A DNA stretch of 64,000 bases from Pseudomonas sp. dw_358 (lineage in GTDB: Bacteria > Pseudomonadota > Gammaproteobacteria > Pseudomonadales > Pseudomonadaceae), in the NCBI RefSeq assembly GCF_018449655.1, contig NZ_JAAVUX010000015.1, positions 62,001 through 126,000 on the forward strand, read 5' to 3'. The position numbers and the translations under genes are program-made. How positions within the stretch are numbered: position 1 is the stretch's first letter; each line of letters begins with the position of its first letter. This document shows, one piece after another, positions 28,100-36,312 of the stretch. Under the pieces are notes generated by a model. It saw nothing but the letters and a program-made list of their open reading frames with translations, had not been told where the DNA came from and made no database searches.

Positions 28100-30202
28100 G
28101 TGAACCCGGTCATCAAGAAATTCCAGTTCGGTCAATCGACCGTTACCCTCGAAACGGGCCGTATTGCTCGTCAAGCTTCCGGCGCCGTGCTGGTTACCGT
28201 CGACAACGACGTCACCGTGCTGGTGACCGTGGTCGGTGCCAAGCAAGCCGATCCAGGCAAGGGCTTCTTCCCCCTGTCTGTGCACTATCAGGAAAAAACC
28301 TACGCGGCCGGCAAGATCCCCGGTGGTTTCTTCAAGCGTGAAGGCCGTCCTTCCGAGAAAGAAACCCTGACCTCGCGTCTGATCGATCGCCCGATCCGCC
28401 CGTTGTTCCCTGAAGGCTTCATGAACGAAGTGCAGGTTGTCTGCACCGTCGTTTCCACCAGCAAGAAAACCGATCCGGACATCGCTGCGATGATCGGTAC
28501 TTCGGCAGCCCTGGCCATCTCCGGCATTCCATTCGAAGGCCCGATCGGCGCCGCTCGCGTGGCGTTCCACGAAAGCACCGGCTACCTGCTGAACCCGACT
28601 TACGAGCAACTGGCTGCTTCGAGCCTGGACATGGTCGTGGCCGGTACCTCCGACGCCGTGCTGATGGTTGAATCGGAAGCCAAAGAGCTGACCGAAGACC
28701 AGATGCTGGGCGCCGTGCTATTTGCCCACGACGAGTTCCAGTCGGTGATCACCGCCGTCAAGGAACTGGCCGCCGAAGCTGCCAAACCGACCTGGAACTG
28801 GTCGGCCAAGCCGCAGAATACCCCGCTGTTGGACGCCATCCGTGGCGAATTCGGTGCGGCTGTTTCCGACGCCTATACCATCACCGTCAAGGCCGATCGT
28901 TATGCCCGTCTGGGCGAAGTGCGTGACCAGGTCGTGGCCAAGTTCGCCACCGAAGGCGGCCCGAGCGCTGGCGAGGTCAAAGAAATCTTCGGTGAGATCG
29001 AATACCGTACCGTGCGCGAGAACATCGTCAACGGTAAACCACGCATCGACGGCCGCGACACCAAGACCGTGCGCCCGTTGAACATCGAAGTGGGCGTTCT
29101 GCCCAAGACTCACGGTTCGGCCCTGTTCACCCGTGGTGAAACTCAGGCTTTGGTCGTTGCGACCTTGGGCACCGCCCGTGACGCGCAGCTGCTGGACACC
29201 CTGGAAGGCGAGAAGAAAGACCCCTTCATGCTGCACTACAACTTCCCTCCGTTCTCGGTGGGCGAGTGTGGTCGCATGGGCGGCGCAGGCCGTCGCGAAA
29301 TCGGTCACGGCCGTCTGGCCCGCCGTTCGGTTCAGGCCATGCTGCCTGCCGCCGACGTGTTCCCTTACACCATCCGCGTGGTGTCGGAGATCACCGAGTC
29401 CAACGGTTCGAGCTCCATGGCTTCGGTCTGCGGCGCTTCCCTGGCCCTGATGGATGCCGGTGTGCCGTTGAAGGCTCCGGTTGCTGGTATCGCCATGGGT
29501 CTGGTGAAAGAAGGCGACAAGTTCGCCATCCTGACTGACATCCTGGGTGATGAAGACCACCTCGGCGACATGGACTTCAAGGTAGCCGGTACCGCCAAGG
29601 GCGTGACCGCGCTGCAGATGGACATCAAGATCAACGGTATCACCGAAGAAATCATGGAAATCGCTCTGGGCCAAGCCCTGGAAGCGCGCCTGAATATCCT
29701 CGGCCAGATGAACCAGATCATTGGCCAGTCGCGTTCCGAGCTGTCGGAAAACGCGCCGACCATGATTGCGATGAAAATCGATACCGACAAGATCCGTGAC
29801 GTGATCGGCAAGGGCGGCGCCACCATCCGCGCCATCTGCGAGGAGACCAAGGCTTCGATCGACATCGAAGACGACGGCTCGATCAAGATCTTCGGCGAAT
29901 CCAAGGAGGCAGCTGAAGCAGCACGTCAGCGCGTTCTGGGCATCACCGCAGAAGCCGAGATCGGCAAGATCTACGTGGGCAAGGTCGAGCGTATCGTCGA
30001 CTTCGGCGCCTTCGTCAACATCTTGCCTGGCAAGGACGGCCTGGTGCATATCTCGATGCTGAGCAAAGAACGCGTCGACAAAGTCACTGACATCCTCACG
30101 GAAGGTCAGGAAGTGGAAGTGCTGGTACTGGACGTGGACAACCGCGGCCGTATCAAGCTGTCCATCAAGGACGTTGAAGATGCCAAGAAGTCAGGTGTTT
30201 AA
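28100..30202 (+). CDS. pnp: Polyribonucleotide nucleotidyltransferase (PNPase)
   Basis: A 700-residue PNPase with a GTG start (NPVIKKFQFGQSTVTLETGR). Two RNase PH domains lie at about 10-140 and 310-540; the catalytic second core includes GEKKDPFMLHYNFPPFSVGE and GMGLVKEGDKFAILTDI-like segments. A KH domain is near 555-615 (DKIRDVIGKGGATIRAI) and an S1 domain near 620-690 (GKIYVGKVERIVDFGAFVN). It degrades RNA 3' to 5' with phosphate. TAGGAA stands before the GTG. Autoregulation through the upstream hairpin is likely by analogy. Confidence 0.98.
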   Translation: MNPVIKKFQFGQSTVTLETGRIARQASGAVLVTVDNDVTVLVTVVGAKQADPGKGFFPLSVHYQEKTYAAGKIPGGFFKREGRPSEKETLTSRLIDRPIRPLFPEGFMNEVQVVCTVVSTSKKTDPDIAAMIGTSAALAISGIPFEGPIGAARVAFHESTGYLLNPTYEQLAASSLDMVVAGTSDAVLMVESEAKELTEDQMLGAVLFAHDEFQSVITAVKELAAEAAKPTWNWSAKPQNTPLLDAIRGEFGAAVSDAYTITVKADRYARLGEVRDQVVAKFATEGGPSAGEVKEIFGEIEYRTVRENIVNGKPRIDGRDTKTVRPLNIEVGVLPKTHGSALFTRGETQALVVATLGTARDAQLLDTLEGEKKDPFMLHYNFPPFSVGECGRMGGAGRREIGHGRLARRSVQAMLPAADVFPYTIRVVSEITESNGSSSMASVCGASLALMDAGVPLKAPVAGIAMGLVKEGDKFAILTDILGDEDHLGDMDFKVAGTAKGVTALQMDIKINGITEEIMEIALGQALEARLNILGQMNQIIGQSRSELSENAPTMIAMKIDTDKIRDVIGKGGATIRAICEETKASIDIEDDGSIKIFGESKEAAEAARQRVLGITAEAEIGKIYVGKVERIVDFGAFVNILPGKDGLVHISMLSKERVDKVTDILTEGQEVEVLVLDVDNRGRIKLSIKDVEDAKKSGV

Positions 30203-30219
30203 GCACATCTGATGGTTTG

Positions 30220-30251
30220 AAAAAAAGGGACCCGCGAGGGTCCTTTTTTTT
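30220..30251 (+). terminator. Intrinsic terminator of the pnp operon
   Basis: A-run, GGGACCC, GCGA, GGGTCC, T-run of eight. Strong terminator 18 bases after pnp. Confidence 0.93.
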
Positions 30252-30327
30252 GCCTGCTCAAACACCATCGGCGTGCAGGCATGAGCCTGCCTGCCGCGTC
30301 GGTGTCCAACCTTTAGCGAACATGCAA

Positions 30328-30359
30328 CTTGCACGCAGCTTTTCCGGCAAGCGTGCAAG
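30328..30359 (+). promoter_or_regulatory. Inverted repeat, candidate activator site
   Basis: CTTGCACGC (30328-30336) and GCGTGCAAG (30351-30359) form a perfect 9-base inverted repeat with a 14-base spacer. Additional TGCAA and GTGCAC half-copies flank it. It sits about 97-128 bases before the predicted sigma-54 start, the usual distance for an enhancer-binding protein. It could alternatively be an RNA hairpin. Confidence 0.45.
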
Positions 30360-30429
30360 GTGCACGATCGATGAATCACGCTGTTAACGTAACTATTTGA
30401 ATTTTATGGGTTTTATGTTTTTGGCCAAG

Positions 30430-30445
30430 TGGCACAGGCCGTGCA
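30430..30445 (+). promoter_or_regulatory. Sigma-54 (-24/-12) promoter of the BON-domain gene
   Basis: TGGCACAGGCCGTGCA: GG and GC are separated by exactly ten bases, and TGGCAC plus TGCA match the consensus TGGCACG-N4-TTGCW at all but two positions. The predicted start is near 30456, about 57 bases before the ATG. The same type of element drives crcZ at 44511-44529. Confidence 0.75.
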
Positions 30446-30512
30446 ACTACCTGACTAACCCTGCCGCCAGGATCAACAGGCTGCAGTTTTTCGAAAAACA
30501 GGAGTGACTCGT

Positions 30513-30854
30513 ATGAAGAAGTTTGCAATTGCTGCCGCTACTGCCGCCGCCCTGACCTTGGCTCTGGGCAACGTTGCCTTCGCGGCCGAGACCGCCACTG
30601 ATTCGGCCGGCGCGTCGATGAAAAAGGCTGAAGGCGCTACCTCCGACACTTGGATCACCACCAAGGTCAAATCCGATCTGGTCACCGAAAAAGGCATTCC
30701 TGGCACCGACATCAAGGTAGAAACCAACAAAGGCGTGGTTTCCCTGTCGTCGACTGTCGCGGTCACCGAAGCGCAGAAAACCACTGCCGTGGCGATCACC
30801 AAAAAGATCCACGGCGTACGCGCCGTATCGGCTGACGGTCTGAAAGCCGAGTAA
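30513..30854 (+). CDS. Small periplasmic BON-domain protein (OsmY-like)
   Basis: A 113-residue protein with a clear signal peptide, MKKFAIAAATAAALTLALGN followed by VAFAAE (cleavage after AFA, about residue 24), then one BON domain (about 45-111) with WITTKVKSDLVTEKGIPGTD and a central GVVSLSSTV strand. BON domains bind membranes or are found in stress-induced periplasmic proteins such as OsmY. The ATG at 30513 has AGGAG nine bases upstream; a GTG at 30504 is in frame but would spoil the signal peptide. A sigma-54 promoter upstream suggests control by a specific activator. Exact role unknown. Confidence 0.9.
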   Translation: MKKFAIAAATAAALTLALGNVAFAAETATDSAGASMKKAEGATSDTWITTKVKSDLVTEKGIPGTDIKVETNKGVVSLSSTVAVTEAQKTTAVAITKKIHGVRAVSADGLKAE

Positions 30855-30888
30855 GTTCATGCGAAGGCCGGAAGGATCCGGCCACTTT

Positions 30889-30917
30889 AAACCCTGGCCT
30901 GGTGCCAGGGTTTTTTT
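30889..30917. terminator. Intrinsic terminator between the BON gene and DUF2845 gene
   Basis: AAACCCTGGC, CTGGT, GCCAGGGTTTTTTT. Ten-pair stem with a T-run, 34 bases after the BON gene and before the convergent DUF2845 stop. Confidence 0.9.
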
Positions 30918-30939
30918 GCTCTCGACTTTATGGGGGGGA

Positions 30940-31245
30940 TCAATCGCCGCGCTTGCTGCGGATCTCGTTCAAGCGGTTACCTTCAAAGCGCAAATACTGG
31001 TACATGCCGTTAGTGGGGCCATACAGCCATTCTTCGATGGGCGACTGGTTGTAGCGCCCGCCGTAGCCGGGTGCCTCAAGGTAGCCCACGAAGGACCGGC
31101 TGACCGGCTGGCCGCACTTGCGCAGCACTTCTTCGGCCGGATCGCCACGGGACACGATGGTACTGCCGCAGCGCAAGGTGTCAGCGGCCTGGGCGAGGCC
31201 ATGGACAGCAAACGCCAGCACCACCGCATAGCGAAGGCGACTCAT
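30940..31245 (-). CDS. DUF2845 secreted protein
   Basis: A 101-residue protein with signal peptide MSRLRYAVVLAFAVHGLAQA (cleavage after AQA) and a short domain with two cysteines in DTLRCGSTIVSRGD and VLRKCGQPVSRSF, a bamE/SmpA-like pattern (GDPAEEVLRKCGQP), ending in RFEGNRLNEIRSKRGD. This matches DUF2845, of unknown function. The ATG at 31245 overlaps by one base the TGA of the upstream DUF748 gene (TGATG); a GTG just before is the alternative. Close coupling suggests that the two envelope proteins act together. Confidence 0.85.
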   Translation of the reverse strand: MSRLRYAVVLAFAVHGLAQAADTLRCGSTIVSRGDPAEEVLRKCGQPVSRSFVGYLEAPGYGGRYNQSPIEEWLYGPTNGMYQYLRFEGNRLNEIRSKRGD

Positions 31246-34151
31246 CACTCGGCGTCCAGATGCATCTGTGTTACCACCTTGCCATCGCTTTCAGGCGGTC
31301 CAAAGCTGGCGTCAAGCAAGAACACACGATCGTCGCTCAGCTTGCCCTGATCCACCATCCATGCCTTGACGCTGCCTGCGCGCGCCTGGGCCAGCTTGCG
31401 CAGCAGAGCTTCGTCGTCGGTCCAGGTGCCCAGCACGGCGTTACGCAGTTGTTCGGTGCGCTGGGATTCTTCCAGTTTCGCCCATTGCTCGGGAGGCTGC
31501 TGCTTGAGGCGGGTGCGATAGATCGCTTCGAGCAAGGGCAGTTGCTCGTTATCGGGCACTTGCAATTGCGAGGCCTGGGCGGGGACTTTGTCGCCACGTC
31601 GCTGGAGAATCTTGTAATAGCTATTCTGAAATTCCACGGCCAGGCGCTGCTGGGCGAGCAGCGGACCATCAGCGTTTTGCGCGCTGGTACCCTCGACTTC
31701 CAGACGCAGAGTCGGACGCGCCTTCAGGGCGGCAGCGAGCTTGCCGAGGGTCTGCTGCGCCGCGGGGCTCAAGTCGCTGCTCCCGGGGGCGAATGCCACA
31801 TTGCCGAGGTCTTGGTTATCGCCGCCGGCCACCAGGCCAGCGATGAACTTGAAGGGTGCCTGAGCGGCCCGCAAGACCAGGTTGCGCAGAGTCTGCCAAA
31901 CGATCGGCATCACGCTGAACTGCGGATTGTTGAGGTTGCCCGAGATCGGCAGTTCGATGGAAATGTTGCCGTCCGTGTCCTTGAGCAGGGCCACGGCGAG
32001 GCGTACCGGCAAGCTGGTGGCGTCCGGACTGTCGACCTTGTCGCCGAGCTGTAATTGTTCGACCAGCACTTTGTTCTGGGCAACGAGTTGGCCCTTGTCG
32101 ATCTTGTAGTGCAAGTCCAGGTTCAGGCGGCCCTTGCGGATCCGGTAGCCAGCGAATTTTCCAGAGTACGGAGTCAGGGTGGTCAGCTCGACGCCTTTGA
32201 AGCTGGTCGCGATATCCAGGCTCGACAGGGGGTCGAAGGGCGTCAGGCTGCCGGCGATGGTCACCGGCGCATAGCGATCGACCTTGCCCTTGATATCGAC
32301 CTTGGCCGGCAGTGGTTGGCGGTTGTCGAGGGTGCCAACCTGGCCGTTGAGCTGCTGGATAGCGGTGGCAAAGTTGGGCGTCAGGCTGAAGTCCGCAAAA
32401 TTGGCCGAACCGTCGTTGATCGCTACCTGACCGATCCGGATGCCCATGGGTTTGGACTTCACCGGGGCCGGTGCATGCTTGTCCACCGGCTGCGGGATCA
32501 GCAGGTCATCCACGTTGGTAGTGTGGTTGGCGTTGATCATGAAGCGCACGTAGGGCTGCTGCAGGGTGACCTTGGCGATGGTCAGGCTGTCACCAAGACG
32601 GAAGTCCAGGCCCTCGACGATCAGTTGCTGCCATTTGACGAAGTCTTGCGAGCCGACGGTGTCCAGGGTGTGCAGCTGGTCCACTTCGGCCCGGCCGGTC
32701 ACGTTCAGGGCCAGCGGCTCGGTGCTCTTGAGGTCGACGGCCAGGTCGCTGTCGAGCATGCCGCTGCGCAGCTCCAGCTTGATGAAGGGGCTGATGTAGG
32801 CCTGAGCGACGCGCAGGTCGATGTCGCGGGTGGTGACGGCGAGTTTGGCTGACATGGGCTTGAGGCTGACCGAGCCGCTGGCAGTCACCTTGCCCTGCTT
32901 GCCCACGCCGGTGTCCAGCTTCAGGGTGAAGGGACTCTGGCCCAGGCTGTCGAAGTCTTTCAGGTCGACGTTTAGCGGCCCGAGGTCGATGGCCACTGCA
33001 TCGGCCGGCATGCGGTCTGCCAGATGCACACTGTAGTCACGCAGTTGCACGTCTTTGAGCAACACCTGCCAGGGCTTCGACGGCGCAGGGGGCGGCGTTG
33101 GGGCATCGGCGGTCGCGGGCGCTGCTGCAGCCTGGGGTGACGGCTTGGCGGGCTGGCTGGCAAACAGCTTCTGCCAGTCCAGCTGACCGTCTTTTTCCCG
33201 GGCGGCCCAGGTTTCCAGCTTCTGGCTACGGATCTGGCCTACGGTGACTTGCTGCTTGGCCAGGTCCAGCGAGGTATCGGTGACGTCCAGCCGTTCGAGT
33301 TTCACCAGCGGCCGGCCGTCAGGCGTATTGAGTGCAAACGGCGCGATGCTCACAGCGGCGTTGTTCAGGTGCAGCTGGGTGTCATGGCTGAGGTCCAGCT
33401 GGTAGTCGGTGCTGAAATTGAGTACGCCGTTTTCCAGCACCAACGGTAGCGCATCACGTACATAGGGCCACCAGACTTTCATCTGTCCATCACTGAGCTT
33501 GAGCTTGCCGGCGGATACGATGGGGTTGAGTCCCACCGTGCCGCTCCATTCGATCTGCCCGCCCTCCGGGCCGGCTGCCACCAGCGTCATGTCGGCCTGG
33601 TCGTCCGGCAGGGTACTGAGGTTCTTCAGCTCCAGGTTCATCGTGTTGTAGAGGAACTCGATGGGCTCGCTGGGGCGTTCATCTTTGAAGTGCAGGTAGC
33701 CGTCGACCAGCTTGATGCTGCCGATACGCAGGGGGAAGGGTTTGGACGGGGTCTGTGGTTGCGGTGCGGCAGGCGGCAGCTTGAAGAGGCTGGCCAGGTT
33801 CAGCTTGCCATCCTTGCCGAACAGCAATTCGCTGCGCGGCTTGTCCAGTTCGACCGCCTCGAGGTGCAGTGCACCGGTCCACAGGCTGTCGACTTGCAGG
33901 TTGGCGTACAACCGCTCGAAGGCCACCTGTTCGTGGCCCGGCTCGCCAATGTGCAGGCCCCAGGCAGTCAGTTCGAAGCTGAACGGGTTGAACTCCAGGC
34001 GCTCGATGTGGGCGGGCAGGGTGGCGTAATTGGCCAGCTGCTGGTTGGCGATGCGCAGACCTGCGCCCGGAAGAATCAAGAACCCCAGCAGGCTGTACAG
34101 CGCCAACAATACCACCAGGGTGCCGATGATGCGTTTCAAAGCTTTGGCCAT
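31245..34151 (-). CDS. DUF748 AsmA-like inner-membrane protein with OmpA-like tail
   Basis: A 968-residue protein with one N-terminal anchor (about residues 8-30, IGTLVVLLALYSLLGFLILP), then long repeated beta-strand sequence of the DUF748/AsmA type (LEFNPFSFELTAWGLHIGEP). A Pro/Ala linker lies near 330-360 (ATADAPTPPPAPSKP), a second beta-rich half follows, and a C-terminal segment (about 790-850, VAFAPGSSDLSPAAQQTLGK) resembles an OmpA/MotB fold. AsmA-like proteins such as YhdP and TamB bridge the periplasm and move phospholipids; this is a plausible relative. It is translationally linked to DUF2845. Confidence 0.87.
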   Translation of the reverse strand: MAKALKRIIGTLVVLLALYSLLGFLILPGAGLRIANQQLANYATLPAHIERLEFNPFSFELTAWGLHIGEPGHEQVAFERLYANLQVDSLWTGALHLEAVELDKPRSELLFGKDGKLNLASLFKLPPAAPQPQTPSKPFPLRIGSIKLVDGYLHFKDERPSEPIEFLYNTMNLELKNLSTLPDDQADMTLVAAGPEGGQIEWSGTVGLNPIVSAGKLKLSDGQMKVWWPYVRDALPLVLENGVLNFSTDYQLDLSHDTQLHLNNAAVSIAPFALNTPDGRPLVKLERLDVTDTSLDLAKQQVTVGQIRSQKLETWAAREKDGQLDWQKLFASQPAKPSPQAAAAPATADAPTPPPAPSKPWQVLLKDVQLRDYSVHLADRMPADAVAIDLGPLNVDLKDFDSLGQSPFTLKLDTGVGKQGKVTASGSVSLKPMSAKLAVTTRDIDLRVAQAYISPFIKLELRSGMLDSDLAVDLKSTEPLALNVTGRAEVDQLHTLDTVGSQDFVKWQQLIVEGLDFRLGDSLTIAKVTLQQPYVRFMINANHTTNVDDLLIPQPVDKHAPAPVKSKPMGIRIGQVAINDGSANFADFSLTPNFATAIQQLNGQVGTLDNRQPLPAKVDIKGKVDRYAPVTIAGSLTPFDPLSSLDIATSFKGVELTTLTPYSGKFAGYRIRKGRLNLDLHYKIDKGQLVAQNKVLVEQLQLGDKVDSPDATSLPVRLAVALLKDTDGNISIELPISGNLNNPQFSVMPIVWQTLRNLVLRAAQAPFKFIAGLVAGGDNQDLGNVAFAPGSSDLSPAAQQTLGKLAAALKARPTLRLEVEGTSAQNADGPLLAQQRLAVEFQNSYYKILQRRGDKVPAQASQLQVPDNEQLPLLEAIYRTRLKQQPPEQWAKLEESQRTEQLRNAVLGTWTDDEALLRKLAQARAGSVKAWMVDQGKLSDDRVFLLDASFGPPESDGKVVTQMHLDAE

Positions 34152-34257
34152 TGCAAGGCATCGCCTGTCGATCGAAGGTGCTTTGAGTATGGCACGCTAG
34201 ACGGGTTCCCTTGTACCGGCCTGTAAGCATCAGATGATTTTCTGGATACGTTGGCGC

Positions 34258-35274
34258 CTAAAAATGCAGCACGAGGGTTTTCAAGGGCGGCTGCTGGTCG
34301 AAGGACGGAAAATCTTCGGCGGGCTGCAGGATCTGCCATTCGCGCACCGGTCTGCCGGCTTTCTCGGCGCACCGCAACACCTGCTCGCGCCAGTCCTCCA
34401 TGGCCACCCGGGCAAGGTTGTTGCAACAGACCAGCACACCGTCGTCGGCGGTGGCAAGCACGGCGGGCTTGAGCAGGCTCTGGTAATCGCGCAGCAGGTC
34501 CACGGTGCCGAAGGCGCTCTTGGCCCAGGCTGGAGGGTCGAGAAATACCAGGTCGTATTGGCGCGTATCCATCCGCGGGTAGCTGGGCAGCTTCTGGCCG
34601 CGACGCTGGGTGATGGCCAGGCCGGCCAGTTGGCGGATGGCGGGGAAGTAGTCCGACTGGATAAACGTCATGGTCGGCAGTTGCGGGTTGAGCTGGCCAT
34701 TTTCCCGGCCCACGGCCAGGTTGCCTTCGGCGAAATCGAGGTTGCAGACTTCGCGTGCACCCCCTGCGGCTGCGCTAAGGCCCACGCCGCAGGTGTAGGC
34801 GAAGAGGTTGAGCACGCTCTTGCCCTGGCTGTGTTGCTTGACCCAGCCGCGGGCGGTGCGCAGGTCGAGGAACAGCAAAGGGTCCTGGCCGGCGTGACGG
34901 GCACGGACACGGTAGTTCAGGCCCCACTCACGGCCCACCAGGTCGGCCAGGGCTTCAGGGCTGGCGCGGTAGACAGGGTCGTCGCGATCGATCCGCGAGT
35001 TGCCTTGGGAGCGGTCGTTGTAGGCCAGCAGCAACGGCAAATCGAGGGCATGCTCGACCTGGGCGTGCAGGGCCAGCAGTTCGTCACTGGACAGGCGCTG
35101 GTGAAAGCTTTGCACCAGCAGTTGCCGGCCGTAGCGGTCGACAGTCAGGCCGCCGGCGCCCTCCTGGCTGCCGTGGAACAGGCGGTAACAGTCGGTGCCT
35201 TCGGCATGCAGGCGGGCCAGCAGGGGCTGGCGCCGTTCGAGGGCGGCGGTGAGGGCCGGGGTCAAAGAGGACAT
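34258..35274 (-). CDS. Class I SAM methyltransferase, RlmI/RlmK-like (COG1092)
   Basis: A 338-residue protein with an RlmI-type EEHEAD-like region (GGLTVDRYGRQLLVQSFHQR), the SAM-binding motif VLNLFAYTCGVGLSAAAGGA near residues 152-171, the acidic motif II CNLDFAEGNL and motif IV LVFLDPPAWAKS near 245-256. The DPP(A/S)(W/F) motif and layout resemble 23S rRNA m5C methyltransferases such as RlmI, but the N-terminal PUA domain of RlmI is short or absent, so the substrate is uncertain. It is followed by the DUF748 gene on the same strand. Confidence 0.87.
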   Translation of the reverse strand: MSSLTPALTAALERRQPLLARLHAEGTDCYRLFHGSQEGAGGLTVDRYGRQLLVQSFHQRLSSDELLALHAQVEHALDLPLLLAYNDRSQGNSRIDRDDPVYRASPEALADLVGREWGLNYRVRARHAGQDPLLFLDLRTARGWVKQHSQGKSVLNLFAYTCGVGLSAAAGGAREVCNLDFAEGNLAVGRENGQLNPQLPTMTFIQSDYFPAIRQLAGLAITQRRGQKLPSYPRMDTRQYDLVFLDPPAWAKSAFGTVDLLRDYQSLLKPAVLATADDGVLVCCNNLARVAMEDWREQVLRCAEKAGRPVREWQILQPAEDFPSFDQQPPLKTLVLHF

Positions 35275-35421
35275 GGTGCAGCCTTGAAGGAGAATGCGGC
35301 GGATTTTATCAGGGGTGGGTATCGGCTGTCAGACCGCCTGCATCGGGGACAACCGCTATGGCGGCCGGCCATGGCCTCCCAGGTTGACCGCACTGTTGGC
35401 AAGGCTTGCCGGCGATGGCCT
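35275..35421. repeat. REP-like palindromes between the methyltransferase and DUF2236 genes
   Basis: GGCAAGGCTTGCCGGCGATG and following GCC (35398-35420) abut the DUF2236 stop and resemble Pseudomonas REP arms; another palindromic stretch, GGCGGCCGGCCATGGCC, lies near 35360-35376. The gap has no open frame of note. Confidence 0.55.
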
Positions 35422-36300
35422 TTACACGGTCTCCGGCAAGCCCATCCTTCTGCGCGCGCGCTGCACCGAGCCATTGCGCACCGACCAGCGCAACACCGGG
35501 GCAATGCTGAGCACCCCCTGGCGCACCAGCTCGCGCTTGATCGTCCCTTGCTGTAGTGCCAGCATGGCGCTGGCCCAGCGTGGCAAAAGGTCGATACCGG
35601 CCTGCATCATCAGCGCCCCCATCGGCCGCGCCAGCCGACTAGGTGCCGGCGCGTCGAGCAGCAGGCGGATCACCTCGTGGCTGCGGTGGTCGCACAGCAA
35701 CTGGGGACGTACATCACTCAGGTAATCGGCGATGTCCTGCCGAGAGCGCGGCACGTGGGTGGCGCCCAGGCGTTCGGCGACGAGCGCGATCTCGTCGTAG
35801 TAGCGGTCCTGATCGGTACCGGACAGCAGTGGGTTGCGGTAGCGCAGGTGGGCAGCGAGAAAATGGCTGACCTCGGCCACGTGCACCCAGGTCAGCAGTG
35901 CCGGATCGCTGGCGGCATAGGGGCGGCCGTCCTCGGCATGACCCGCCACCTGCAAATGAATGGTGCGTACCTTGTCGATCAGCCAGTCGGCGTCGTGGCG
36001 GGCGCCAAAAGTGGTACCGGAAATGAACTGGCCGGTGCGGCGCAGCCGGCCGAGCATGTCCTGGCGAAAGTTGGAGTGGTCCCACACGCCGGCCAGGGCC
36101 AGCGGGTGCAGGGCCTGCAGCATCAACGCGCTGATGCCGCCCACCAGCATGCTGGTGAAATCGCCGTGGACCTTCCAGCTGATGGAATCAGGGCCGAACA
36201 GGCCGGGATCACCCTTGGGGTTTTCGAGGTCGAGCTGGCCGAGGGAAAGACCGGTCAGGCTCATGATCTGGGTTTCGATGCGGCGGCGAATGAAGTCCAT
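35422..36300 (-). CDS. DUF2236 / MpaB-like oxygenase-domain protein
   Basis: A 292-residue protein of the oxygenase MpaB/rubber oxygenase (DUF2236) family. It shows WKVHGDFTSMLVGGISALML followed by QALHPLALAGVWDHSNFRQD, then the heme/His-bearing DPALLTWVHVAEVSHFLAAH region, HLRYRNPLLSGTDQDRYYDE and DVRPQLLCDHRSHE. Latex-clearing and MpaB proteins of this family bind b-type heme and cleave hydrocarbon chains; the substrate here is unknown. Its ATG is 12 bases after the acetyl-CoA synthetase gene, so the two are co-transcribed. Confidence 0.85.
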   Translation of the reverse strand: MDFIRRRIETQIMSLTGLSLGQLDLENPKGDPGLFGPDSISWKVHGDFTSMLVGGISALMLQALHPLALAGVWDHSNFRQDMLGRLRRTGQFISGTTFGARHDADWLIDKVRTIHLQVAGHAEDGRPYAASDPALLTWVHVAEVSHFLAAHLRYRNPLLSGTDQDRYYDEIALVAERLGATHVPRSRQDIADYLSDVRPQLLCDHRSHEVIRLLLDAPAPSRLARPMGALMMQAGIDLLPRWASAMLALQQGTIKRELVRQGVLSIAPVLRWSVRNGSVQRARRRMGLPETV

Positions 36301-36312
36301 ACGGCCTGCGGT

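Larger units (their letters stand above)
30203..30512. other. 310-base non-coding gap between pnp and the BON gene
   Basis: It holds, in order, the pnp terminator (30220-30251), an inverted repeat centred near 30344, an AT-rich stretch (about 30385-30420) with bendable T-tracts, a sigma-54-type promoter (30430-30445) and the leader of the BON gene. I see no open frame of substance. The order inverted repeat, AT-rich linker, -24/-12 element is that of an enhancer-dependent promoter. Confidence 0.7.

Noticed and set aside
34234..35556. 440-codon plus-strand open frame over the methyltransferase
   Set aside because: The minus strand carries a clear SAM methyltransferase with a DPPAW motif.
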